Shown here: in pieces, positions 8,372 to 16,280 of the stretch
Position numbering within the stretch: the stretch's first letter is position 1
How the letters are laid out: every line of letters begins with the position of its first letter
Source: Planctomycetota bacterium
GTDB lineage: Bacteria > Planctomycetota > UBA1135 > JACQFD01
NCBI GenBank assembly: GCA_016792805.1
Contig: JAEUHX010000037.1
Coordinates: 1-64,000 of the forward strand
Reading direction: 5' to 3'
DNA length: 64,000 nt
Notes under the pieces: model-generated
The model's database searches: none
Told to the model about the DNA's origin: nothing
The model's input: the letters and a program-made list of their open reading frames with translations, nothing else
Translations under genes and position numbers: made by a program

Positions 8372-8968
8372 CTACTCACTGCGCATGGCAAGTGTATCTT
8401 TCGAATGCTGCGACCACCAGCTCCGCCACTTGGCGACGGCGGCGGCGCGCTCCTCTGTCGGGGCCTGCGGCTGGAAACCGAAGTCGACTCCGGTGTTCTT
8501 GCGGAGTGCATCGTGGCAAAGCGTGCGGCGATAGACCGACTCGTCCTGGAGGCCATCGACGAGGACGCCGAGCACCGACCACTCCCCGAGGCGCATGCAG
8601 GAGCGGGCCGCTTCGTAGCGCACGCTCGGCTCGGGATCGCGCGTCGCCTCACGCAGGGTCTCGATGACGCGGCGGTCTCCCATCGCGCCGAGGACGTTGA
8701 GCGCAAAGGCGCGCCGCACCGGGTCCTCGTCCGCGACGGCATCCTTGAGCCGCGGGATCGCAGCGGGACCGAGCCGAACGAGCGATGCGCACGCATCCAC
8801 GACTTGGCGTCCTTTGAGGTAGGGCACGTCGTGGAGGTGCTGGTCGATCTGCGCCTCCACGAAGGGCGACGGCGTCGGGTAGGTCGCGTCGTCGGCCAAG
8901 CTCGAGCGAGACGCGGAGCAGGCGGCGGCGAGCAGCAGGATAAGTGCACTTGCGAGCGTGGTACGCAT
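8372..8968 (-). CDS. HEAT-repeat lipoprotein
   Basis: Starting at the ATG at 8968, the 198-residue protein has a lipoprotein signal (MRTTLASALILLLAAAC, lipobox AAAC). The mature part is HEAT repeats: ACASLVRLGPAAIPRLKDAV, DPVRRAFALNVLGAMGDRRV, EPSVRYEAARSCMRLG and ESVYRRTLCHDALRK. It ends with VAKWRSWWSQHS, strikingly like the LWRTWWEKE end of the larger HEAT protein at 5505-6599; both also share a phrase like DFGFQP or LKFEPS before it. It is likely an exported scaffold. A longer in-frame start at 9154 would bury the signal peptide and is rejected. Confidence 0.82.
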   Translation of the reverse strand: MRTTLASALILLLAAACSASRSSLADDATYPTPSPFVEAQIDQHLHDVPYLKGRQVVDACASLVRLGPAAIPRLKDAVADEDPVRRAFALNVLGAMGDRRVIETLREATRDPEPSVRYEAARSCMRLGEWSVLGVLVDGLQDESVYRRTLCHDALRKNTGVDFGFQPQAPTEERAAAVAKWRSWWSQHSKDTLAMRSE

Positions 8969-9527
8969 GGTAGGGCGCGAAGGAGTGCGCCTGCGATCGG
9001 CAGTTCGCCCGCCCGAGCTGGAATCTTTTTCCGGCGCGACCGCCGACGCGAGCGGGGCATCGCCAAACTTATAAATATGCGCTTCGGCGCCTTCGCCGCG
9101 TTCCAGTTGCATGCCGGATCGCAGAGTGGCGCTTGTCGCCGCAGCCCTTCCCATCTATCGTGGTCCTCGCGTGAAGCACGCCCCCGCGTGCGGCGCGCAG
9201 AATTGCGGCCCGCGACAGGAGGACGTTTCAAAAGTGCTCTGCTATGCGAGCGCGAGGAATCGTCGCCCAGCGCAAAGCACCTCGCCGAAGACGTGGCCAA
9301 GGAGTTACGTCGACGGCGAGGCGACGCAGCGGTAGGCAACGATGCCCGAGCGCAGCTCGGATCACTTATGAAACGCCCTTACAGCCCTCGTCGGATCGCC
9401 CCTGCTCCAGACTTCAAAACCCCGCTTGGCTGCCCGTGACAATTGCCCTCCTAGCTGCGCATGGCCTAAGTCGCCCCCGCCCTGCGGATCGCAATCGTTA
9501 CAATCAGTTCAATTGAGCCACCTGCCC
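8969..9527. other. Gene-free stretch with a dispersed repeat copy
   Basis: No gene with supported coding signs is seen between the HEAT lipoprotein and the HU-like gene. The part at about 9250-9362 resembles part of 27165-27272. Confidence 0.5.
9250..9362. repeat. Degenerate copy of a palindromic dispersed repeat
   Basis: It begins GCGCGAGGAATCGTCGCCCA and ends with GCGCAGCTCGGA. The same borders, in the same order and at similar spacing, occur at about 27165 and 27261. The interior is diverged but has comparable GCG/CGC-rich short palindromes. Confidence 0.5.
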
Positions 9528-10019
9528 ATGAATAAGGCTCAGCTTGTTGCTGCGGTCGCGGACCACCTCGGCGAAGAGTTCACTCGCCCCCAAGTGCGCA
9601 AAGCTGTCGATGCGGTCCTCTCCATGATCTCCGAGGGGCTTCGCTCCACGGGACGAGTGCAGATATCGCGGTTCGGCACGTTCTCGACGCGCCGGCGGCG
9701 CATTCCGCGCTCCGCAGGCTTGAGCGGAGGAGTGCAGAGCGGCACGCCGTTGGGCGTCGAGGGAGCGCCCGCCGCGCTCGAACTCAACGGCTCCCCGGAT
9801 CGAAGCGGCTTCATCGTGGGAGCCCGTTCCGGCAGCCAGGAGTCGACTCCCGGCTCAGGCGGCCTCGACGATGCAACAGTTCCAGTGGTAACGTTTCGGG
9901 CGAGTCCGGAGCTGCGTGCGAAAGTAGCACCCGGCGCAAAGTCCAAGCGCAAGCGTCCGGCGCGCGGCTACTCCGTGCTCTCGATCCACGCGGAGCCCGC
10001 GACCATCTCTCCGTCGTAG
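9528..10019 (+). CDS. HU/IHF-family DNA-binding protein with an unusual long insert
   Basis: From the ATG at 9528 the 163-residue protein opens like HU: MNKAQLVAAVADHLG, PQVRKAVDAVLSMISEGL and VQISRFGTFSTRRRRIPRS. Where HU has its DNA-clasping arm (GRNPxTG), this protein has about 65 Gly/Ser/Pro-rich residues. It then resumes an HU-like last strand and helix (VVTFRASPELRAKVA) and ends in a basic tail (KSKRKRPARG). HU proteins bend and compact DNA as dimers. The missing proline-tipped arm suggests altered DNA binding. The 3' end overlaps the convergent mnmA gene by 52 bp. An earlier in-frame start (9426) has no HU similarity. Confidence 0.75.
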   Translation: MNKAQLVAAVADHLGEEFTRPQVRKAVDAVLSMISEGLRSTGRVQISRFGTFSTRRRRIPRSAGLSGGVQSGTPLGVEGAPAALELNGSPDRSGFIVGARSGSQESTPGSGGLDDATVPVVTFRASPELRAKVAPGAKSKRKRPARGYSVLSIHAEPATISPS

Positions 10020-11077
10020 CCGTCATACAAAACGGCGAGCTGCCCCGCAGCGACTCCCGGCTCCGGCGCAAGCAGCTCAATACGAAGCCCCTCCTCAGTC
10101 GGGGCCGCGATGCACCGAACGGGCGTGTGGTGCGCCCGGATCTGTACCCAATATTCGCGGGCCTCGCCGAGGGACGGAGCTTCGTGCTCCTGCCCGAGCC
10201 AGCTCAAAGCGCCGCAGCGAAGAACGTGCGTTGCGAGCGCAGCGCGCGGCCCGACCGTGACCGTCGCAGTGGCTGCGTCGATCGAGATCACATAAAGCGG
10301 TTCCGGTGCGGGGATCCCGATCCCCTTGCGCTGGCCGACCGTGAACTTCTCGTATCCGTCGTGCTTCCCAAGGAGACGTCCGTCGGCGTGGCGGATCGGT
10401 CCCGGCGTGCCGACGACGCCGCGCTCCGCCAGCAAATCGCGGTAATTGTTACTCGGGACGAAGCAGATCTCCTGGCTCTCCCGCTTGCTCGCGGTCGGAA
10501 GTCCGGCGCGGCGCGCAATTTCCCGGGTCTGGTCTTTTGTGAGATCTCCCAGCGGGAACATCGCCCGCGAGAGGGCGTGCCGATCGACGGCGGCGAGCAC
10601 ATAGGACTGGTCCTTCGCGCGATCGGCCGACCTCGCGAGCATCGGCCCGCCGGAACGGCTTCGTGCGTAGTGGCCCGTCGCCACGGCGTCGGCTCCGATG
10701 GAATCCGCAAATCGAAGCAGCGCGCCGAACTTCAAATCGCGGTTGCATTCGACGCAGGGATTGGGCGTTCGCCCCTTTCGGTATGAATCCACAAATCCGC
10801 CGATGATCGTCTCGAATTCGCCGGAGAAGTCGACGGCGTGAAATGGAATTCCGAGCACTGCCGCCACCGCGCGCGCGTCGCGGGCGTCATCGACCGAGCA
10901 GCACCCCTGCTTGTGGGCCGGAGCCAAAAGCGGCAACGGGCCGCAGTCGACCGCTTCGCGATGCACGATGCCGTTGCGCAGGAAGAGCCCAACCAACTCC
11001 GCGCCGGTCTCGCGCAGGCGGAGTGCCGCCACGGAGGAGTCGACTCCGCCGGACATCGCCACCACCACTCGCGTCAT
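9968..11077 (-). CDS. mnmA: tRNA-specific 2-thiouridylase MnmA
   Basis: The 369-residue enzyme makes 2-thiouridine at the wobble position of Lys, Glu and Gln tRNAs. Seen: the PP-loop VVVAMSGGVDSSVAA at the start, catalytic Cys in TPNPCVECNRDLKFG, GADAVATGHYAR, KDQSYVLAA, the second catalytic Cys in SKRESQEICFV, and the C-terminal beta-barrel with FTVGQRKGIGI. All three motif blocks are intact. I start at the ATG at 11077; the frame is open to 11368 but the extension is not MnmA-like. There is a GAGG-like element 7-10 bases upstream. The 3' end overlaps the HU-like gene; yajC is divergent. Confidence 0.95.
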   Translation of the reverse strand: MTRVVVAMSGGVDSSVAALRLRETGAELVGLFLRNGIVHREAVDCGPLPLLAPAHKQGCCSVDDARDARAVAAVLGIPFHAVDFSGEFETIIGGFVDSYRKGRTPNPCVECNRDLKFGALLRFADSIGADAVATGHYARSRSGGPMLARSADRAKDQSYVLAAVDRHALSRAMFPLGDLTKDQTREIARRAGLPTASKRESQEICFVPSNNYRDLLAERGVVGTPGPIRHADGRLLGKHDGYEKFTVGQRKGIGIPAPEPLYVISIDAATATVTVGPRAALATHVLRCGALSWLGQEHEAPSLGEAREYWVQIRAHHTPVRCIAAPTEEGLRIELLAPEPGVAAGQLAVLYDGYDGEMVAGSAWIESTE

Positions 11078-11358
11078 CGGGGACCTCGGGACCTTGGGAA
11101 ACCGGACTATACTCTTCGCCCTAGCTGCCCGCTGAAAGGCTCGTTCCTTCGCTTCTCGTCCCCTTTTCGCGATCTCGTTACCGGGCCGCGCCCGACGTAA
11201 CTCCTTGCTGCGCCTTACGCGTCTCTCCACGATCTCGCGAGAAGTGAACTTCGAGTCGCTCGGAAGCTGATTCTCAACAACCGACTCAACGCTGGCCCGC
11301 AGGCCGGCCCATCCCACCCCAATGCCGAAGGCGGCGCCGACGGCGCCCCCGGTTCCCC

Positions 11359-11826
11359 ATGACGACACCGCGGCTCTCGATTCTCGTCCCTTCGCCCACG
11401 ACCCCGTTCGCCTGGCAGAACAAGCCGGAGGCGGAGGTCACGAAGCCGATGGGCGCCGGCGGCGCGCCGACGCCTACCAACGCGACGCAAGGGGCGCCCG
11501 ATAGCCCCGCCGGTACTGCGCCCTCGGGGCCGCTCGGCCTCCTCTCGATGCTCTGGCCGATCCTGCTGATCTTCGGCCTGATGTGGCTCCTAGTGATTCG
11601 GCCCGAGCGCAAGCGCCAGAAGGAACTCGAGAAGGTCCGATCGGAGCTGAAGAAGGGAGACCGCGTTCTCCTCAACGCCGGCATGGTCGGCGTGATCGCC
11701 CAGGTGACCGATGACTGGATCGTCGTTGAAATCGCCGACAAAGTGCGCGTCCAGTTCCAGAAAGGAGCGGTTGCGCAGGTACTCGAGGTAAAGGACAAGG
11801 AAAAGGCGGAGGCCACCGCCAAGTAG
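11359..11826 (+). CDS. yajC: YajC, accessory subunit of the Sec translocon
   Basis: The 155-residue protein has one membrane segment (LSMLWPILLIFGLMWLLVI) followed by the YajC signature RPERKRQKELEKVRSELKKG and the small domain DRVLLNAGMVGVIAQV. YajC associates with SecDF and SecYEG at the inner membrane. The N-terminus has a longer Pro/Thr/Ala-rich stretch before the helix than usual (about 55 residues); a start at the ATG near 11449 would shorten it. A UPF0102 gene follows 10 bp later, so the two are co-transcribed. Confidence 0.92.
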   Translation: MTTPRLSILVPSPTTPFAWQNKPEAEVTKPMGAGGAPTPTNATQGAPDSPAGTAPSGPLGLLSMLWPILLIFGLMWLLVIRPERKRQKELEKVRSELKKGDRVLLNAGMVGVIAQVTDDWIVVEIADKVRVQFQKGAVAQVLEVKDKEKAEATAK

Positions 11827-11836
11827 CGCCCGTACC

Positions 11837-12229
11837 GTGCTCCCGACGCCGCCGAGCCGCCCTGCCCTTGGCCCGATCGGCGAGGAGATCGCCGCGCGGG
11901 CCCTGGCCGACCGCGGCTACCGTATCCTCGAGCGCAACCTGCGCAGCCGCGTCGGTGAGATCGACCTGCTGGCGACCGAGGGCGAGACGCTCGTCGCGGT
12001 GGAGGTGAAGGCGCGCACAGTGAAGGACGCCTCGCGAATGCCACACTTCGGGCGTCCTGCTGAGGCCGTAACTGCGACGCGGCTGTCGCGTCTGGAGCGC
12101 GCGGTCGAGGACTACTGCCACCGAGTCCATCGCCCGCCCGGCCCCTGCCGCATCGACGTCGTGGAGGTCCTACTCAGCCCCAAGGGGGAAGTCCTGAAGC
12201 TCGTCGTGCTCCGCAACGTGACCGGCTGA
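11837..12229 (+). CDS. UPF0102 (YraN) endonuclease-like protein
   Basis: The 130-residue protein matches UPF0102: GPIGEEIAARALADRGYRIL, NLRSRVGEIDLLATEGETLVAVEVKAR, then a basic helix TATRLSRLERAVEDY and a final strand RIDVVEV. The GEIDL and VEVKA motifs are the PD-(D/E)xK nuclease core (Asp, then Glu-x-Lys), so a DNA-related nuclease role is likely although poorly defined. It uses a GTG start 10 bp after yajC. Confidence 0.92.
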   Translation: MLPTPPSRPALGPIGEEIAARALADRGYRILERNLRSRVGEIDLLATEGETLVAVEVKARTVKDASRMPHFGRPAEAVTATRLSRLERAVEDYCHRVHRPPGPCRIDVVEVLLSPKGEVLKLVVLRNVTG

Positions 12230-12289
12230 GCGGCGCTCACCTACCCTTTCCTGCGCTCTCCATGCCCGCTCCGCGCTACTCCGTCTGCG

Positions 12290-13885
12290 GTGAGCCGCCG
12301 CCCTCTCAAGGCGCTTTCCAGGTCCCGCCGATCCCACCGGCGGAAGAAGCCGCCAGCGCCGTCGCGTGGCTCGGCGGCGGAGGCCCTAGTCCCACGAAAG
12401 CGCTTCGAAGCCCCAAGGCGACGCCGTCGCCTGCGGCGTTCTAGTTCCGTGCTGCAATACAACATCTCCCCGCGCAAGCTGCTTCTCGCGCTGTCGGAGG
12501 CGTTCATTCTTTTTATTGGATTCTCGATCGGCGCCTCGATCCATGTGGCGCCGCCGGGGCTGGAAATCGATGCGTTCGTGGCAGCCCGGGGCGCCGCTGC
12601 CGCCGCCGCCGTCGTCTGTATTGTGATCCTTGGCTTCCAGGATCTGTACGAATGGCGAATCTCGATGAATTCGCGCGAGCGCAATCAGCGGCTCGTCGCG
12701 GCCTTCGGCCTCTCCTTCGTGATACTTGCGGCGCTCTTCTTCTATGCCCAGGAAGCCCATCCGCTCATCGCCTTCGGCGTTCTCGGGGAAGACGTCCGAA
12801 TGCGCATGTGGCGGTTTTTCTTGACCGTATTCTTGACATTCACAGTCCTGGCAGGCTGGCGAACGCTCTTCCATTCGCTGGTCTCCCGCTGGCAGCTCGC
12901 CGAGCGCGTGCTCGTCGTCGGCACAGGTGAGCTCGCCATGTCGCTCGCCCGTGAGATTGCCGATCACCGCGACGCCGGGTTTGAGATCGCGGGGATGGTG
13001 CCGGGCCCCAACGAGAAGCCTCGCCGGGCGCGTCGGCGCGACCCGCATGTGGAAGTGGTAAGCCGACCGATGGACGAACTCTACGACGTGGCGCGCGAGC
13101 GTGGCGTGCGCCGAGTCGTCGTCGCGCTCCAGGATCGCAGAAGTGCACTTCCCGTCGAAGCGCTGCTCAGGTGCCGCCTCGCAGGGCTCACGATCGAAGA
13201 GCGAGAAGTGATGTACGAGCGCGTCACGGGCAAGATCGCCGTCGAAGCGATCCGCCCGAGCTATCTCATCTTCGGAGACGGATTTCACAAAACGCCCCTC
13301 ACGATGGCGCTGAAACGGGTGCTCGATATTCTTGCGAGCGCAACCGGGCTCATTCTGTCGCTGCCGATCACGATTCCGACCGCGATTCTGATCAAGCTCG
13401 ACTCTCCGGGGCCACTCTTCTACCGGCAGCCGCGCGTCGGAAAAGATGGCCGCCATTTCGAAGTATTGAAGTTCCGCTCGATGCGCGCCGACGCGGAGAA
13501 AAACACGGGCCCCGTTTGGGCGCGCGCCGGCGACGACCGCGTGACTCGAGTAGGGCGCTTCATCCGCAAGACGCGCATCGATGAGATTCCGCAAATGTGG
13601 TGTGTGCTGCGCGGCGAGATGAGCTTCGTCGGTCCGCGGCCCGAGCGGCCGTTCTTTGTCGACGAGCTGGCGCGGGAGATCCCCTTCTTCCTCGAGCGGC
13701 AGACGGTGAAGCCGGGCATCACCGGCTGGGCACAAATCAATTATCCGTACGGATCGTCGAAAGCCGACGCTATCCAGAAGCTTCAATACGATCTGTTCTA
13801 TATCAAGAACATGTCGGTGTTTTTCGACCTGCTGGTGATTTTTCGAACCATCAAGGTCGTCGTGCTGCGCAAAGGCGCGGTGTAA
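12290..13885 (+). CDS. Polyprenyl glycosylphosphotransferase (WcaJ/WbaP type)
   Basis: The 531-residue membrane protein transfers a sugar-1-phosphate to undecaprenyl phosphate, starting exopolysaccharide or O-antigen synthesis. Order: a basic N-terminal stretch, four membrane segments (starting ILFIGFSIGASIHV), a Rossmann-like CoA-binding domain (ERVLVVGTGELAMSLAREI), one more membrane helix (VLDILASATGLILSLPI), then the catalytic domain with SPGPLFYRQPRVGKDG, FEVLKFRSMR, TRVGRFIRKTRIDEIPQ, GPRPERP and KPGITGWAQI. The GTG at 12290 is the first start; GTG 12449 would remove the 53 basic residues, which look non-coding, and may be the true start. serA follows on the same strand after 71 bp. Confidence 0.93.
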   Translation: MSRRPLKALSRSRRSHRRKKPPAPSRGSAAEALVPRKRFEAPRRRRRLRRSSSVLQYNISPRKLLLALSEAFILFIGFSIGASIHVAPPGLEIDAFVAARGAAAAAAVVCIVILGFQDLYEWRISMNSRERNQRLVAAFGLSFVILAALFFYAQEAHPLIAFGVLGEDVRMRMWRFFLTVFLTFTVLAGWRTLFHSLVSRWQLAERVLVVGTGELAMSLAREIADHRDAGFEIAGMVPGPNEKPRRARRRDPHVEVVSRPMDELYDVARERGVRRVVVALQDRRSALPVEALLRCRLAGLTIEEREVMYERVTGKIAVEAIRPSYLIFGDGFHKTPLTMALKRVLDILASATGLILSLPITIPTAILIKLDSPGPLFYRQPRVGKDGRHFEVLKFRSMRADAEKNTGPVWARAGDDRVTRVGRFIRKTRIDEIPQMWCVLRGEMSFVGPRPERPFFVDELAREIPFFLERQTVKPGITGWAQINYPYGSSKADAIQKLQYDLFYIKNMSVFFDLLVIFRTIKVVVLRKGAV

Positions 13886-13956
13886 CAAACGGCGGGTCCC
13901 TCTCGACGGCGCGGTGCGCCGATCGGAGGCATCCGCGCGCATGGTACAAGCCCGCC

Positions 13957-15600
13957 ATGTTCCGAGTTCTCGTGGCCGACTCGATCGAGTCGGAAGGCAT
14001 CCAGCTCCTCTCCGCCGCCGGCTTCGAGCTCGACGTGCGAGCCGGCCTCGACGAGGCTCCGCTGTGCGAGGCGATCGCGGAAGCCGATGCGGTGCTCGTT
14101 CGAAGCCGAACGCGGGTGACGGCTAGAGCGATCGAAGCGGGGAAGCGCCTGCGCATCATCACGCGTGCGGGGATCGGCGTCGACAACGTTGACCTCGCAG
14201 CAGCCACGCGACGAGGAGTGGTCGTCACCAATGTGCCCGACGCGACGACGACGACAACGGCGGAGCTGGCGGTGGCGCTCCTCATGGCTCTCGCCCGAAG
14301 GATCCCCCAGGCCGATCGAAATGTGCGATCCGGGAAGTATGAACGAACGAAGTTCACGGGCACCGAGATTTGTGGCAAGACGCTCGGCGTAATCGGCTTC
14401 GGGCGAATCGGCAGAATCGTGGCGGATCGGGCCCTTGGCCTCAAGATGCGCGTCCTCGCCTATGATCCCTATCTCCCCTCGGACGGATCGCCGATGAGTG
14501 GTGTCTCGTTACAGACCCTCGAAGGGCTGCTGGCGGCCGCAGACTTCCTCACGATTCACACTCCCCTCACCGAGTCGACGCGCCATTTGCTGGACGGGAC
14601 GCGCCTGGCGATGTGCAAACGCGGCGTGCGCATCGTGAATGCGGCACGCGGCGGAATTGTGGAGGAGCACGCCCTCGCCGAGGCCATCCGGTCGGGCCAA
14701 GTGGCGGGCGCGGCCCTCGACGTGACGGAGGTGGAGCCGCTGCAGGCCGACTCGGAGCTGCGCGGTCTCGACGCCGTGATCCTGACTCCGCACCTCGGCG
14801 CGTCGACGGAGGAGGCGCAGCGCCGCGTCGCCCAGGACGCCGCCGCTCAAATTGTTGAGTTTGCGCGAACGGGCGCGGCGAAAAGTGCAGTGAACTTCGT
14901 CTCACTCCCCGAGGAGCTGCGCGAGGAGCTCGGACCCTATCTCGAGCTCGCGGAGAGGCTCGGCGCAACGGCCGGTGCCCTGGCGCCGGCGCCAATCCGC
15001 CGCGTGTCGCTACGCTTCCGGGGCGCGCGCTTCGAAGGCTCTACGGGCGACCGCGCAGCCGCGGCGCTGCGCGCATCGATCCTGGCGGGGTGCTTGCGCC
15101 CAGCCCTCCAGGACGCCGTCTCGCCGGTGAGCGCTCCGGCCGTGGCCCGCGAGCGCGGCATCGAAGTGTTGGAATCGCGCGAACCGCGCGATCGCGACTA
15201 TATGGCTCGCGTTTCTGTTGAACTCACTTTTACCGACGGCTCAAGCCTCGGCCTCGACGGAACCTGCTTCGGGCGAAAGCCGCGGCTCGTGGCCCTGGAT
15301 GGGATTCCCCTCGACGCCTCGCTCGAAGGCGAACTCGTGGTGACGCGCCACAGCGACCGCCCCGGCATGGTCGGACGCATCGGCACGCTGCTCGGTGAGC
15401 GTGGGGTGAACTTGGATCGGGTGGACGTCGGCTCTCCCTCCGATGGCGCGGCGGAGCGAACCGCCGCCGCTCCCGGCGAGACGGCGCCGCTCGCCGTCGG
15501 CGTCCTCGGTGTGAGCGGCTCAATCCCCGCCGGGCTCGTCGAAGCGATCCGCCGCGTCGATGGCGTTCGGTTTGTTGCAGCGGTTCGGCTGCCCCGGTAA
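13957..15600 (+). CDS. serA: D-3-phosphoglycerate dehydrogenase SerA
   Basis: The 547-residue enzyme catalyses the first step of phosphorylated serine synthesis (3-phosphoglycerate to 3-phosphohydroxypyruvate). Seen: IITRAGIGVDNVDL, Rossmann motif LGVIGFGRIGRIV, the catalytic Arg in VNAARGGIVEE, the Glu in DVTEVEP and the His in LTPHLGAST, followed by the intermediate domain and a C-terminal ACT-like domain (VVTRHSDRPGMVGRIGTLLG), the usual site of serine feedback. It is slightly longer than typical long-form SerA (about 525) because of an insert near GSPSDGAAERTAAAP in the ACT domain. Start at ATG 13957. First gene of a tight serA-serB-aminotransferase operon. Confidence 0.95.
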   Translation: MFRVLVADSIESEGIQLLSAAGFELDVRAGLDEAPLCEAIAEADAVLVRSRTRVTARAIEAGKRLRIITRAGIGVDNVDLAAATRRGVVVTNVPDATTTTTAELAVALLMALARRIPQADRNVRSGKYERTKFTGTEICGKTLGVIGFGRIGRIVADRALGLKMRVLAYDPYLPSDGSPMSGVSLQTLEGLLAAADFLTIHTPLTESTRHLLDGTRLAMCKRGVRIVNAARGGIVEEHALAEAIRSGQVAGAALDVTEVEPLQADSELRGLDAVILTPHLGASTEEAQRRVAQDAAAQIVEFARTGAAKSAVNFVSLPEELREELGPYLELAERLGATAGALAPAPIRRVSLRFRGARFEGSTGDRAAAALRASILAGCLRPALQDAVSPVSAPAVARERGIEVLESREPRDRDYMARVSVELTFTDGSSLGLDGTCFGRKPRLVALDGIPLDASLEGELVVTRHSDRPGMVGRIGTLLGERGVNLDRVDVGSPSDGAAERTAAAPGETAPLAVGVLGVSGSIPAGLVEAIRRVDGVRFVAAVRLPR

Positions 15601-15605
15601 TTTTT

Positions 15606-16280
15606 GTGGCATATCGATCGTTGAAGTTCGCTCGAGTCGTCTTCGATGCCGACTCGACGCTGTCCCGCATTGAGGGCATCGATGAGCTGGCGCGGCTCCG
15701 CGGCGTCGATGTCTCCGGGCTCACCGAGCGCGCCATGCGCGGTGAGATCCCGCTCGAGTCGGTCTTCGGCGCTCGCCTCATGCGCGTCCGCCCCGACGCC
15801 GCGATGCTCGCGAAGGTAGGAGCCCTTTATGTGCGCGGCGCCGTGCGCGGAGCGCGGTCGCTGCTCTCGGATCTCTCCCACGCGGGCGTCGAGCCGTGGA
15901 TCGTCTCCGGAGGGCTGCGCCCCGCCCTTCTCCCGCTTGCGCGGGCAATGGGGATCCCCGGCCACCGGCTGATCGCCGTCGACGTGGAGCTCGACGGCCG
16001 CGGAAAATTTGTGGGATTCGACGAGAGTTCGCCGCTCACGCGGGCCGACGGCAAGCTCGAGATCCTGCGCGGGCTCCGCCCGCGCGGAGGAAAATTGGCA
16101 TTCGTCGGCGACGGCGCGACCGACCTTGCGGCGAAGCCTGCAGTCGATCTGTTTATTGCATTCACGGGCGTGGCAGCGCGGCCGGCTGTGATCGCGGGCG
16201 CCCACCGCGTCGCTTCGACCTACTCCGAGCTCCGGCCCTTGCTCCTCGGATCCAACCGTTCCGTTCACAAAACCCAATGA
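15606..16280 (+). CDS. serB: Phosphoserine phosphatase SerB
   Basis: The 224-residue HAD enzyme hydrolyses phosphoserine to serine. Motif I is VVFDADSTLSRIEG (nucleophile Asp and general-acid Asp), motif II Ser-Gly-Gly in WIVSGGLRPAL, motif III Lys in LTRADGKLEIL, motif IV FVGDGATDLAA. The cap is the small helical SerB type (GIDELARLRG...TERAMRGEI). GTG start at 15606, 5 bp after serA. It overlaps the following aminotransferase by 4 bp (ATGA), so expression is coupled. Confidence 0.93.
   Translation: MAYRSLKFARVVFDADSTLSRIEGIDELARLRGVDVSGLTERAMRGEIPLESVFGARLMRVRPDAAMLAKVGALYVRGAVRGARSLLSDLSHAGVEPWIVSGGLRPALLPLARAMGIPGHRLIAVDVELDGRGKFVGFDESSPLTRADGKLEILRGLRPRGGKLAFVGDGATDLAAKPAVDLFIAFTGVAARPAVIAGAHRVASTYSELRPLLLGSNRSVHKTQ

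Noticed and set aside
12386..13942. 518-codon minus-strand frame opposite the sugar-phosphate transferase
   Set aside because: Shadow of a well-supported gene on the other strand.
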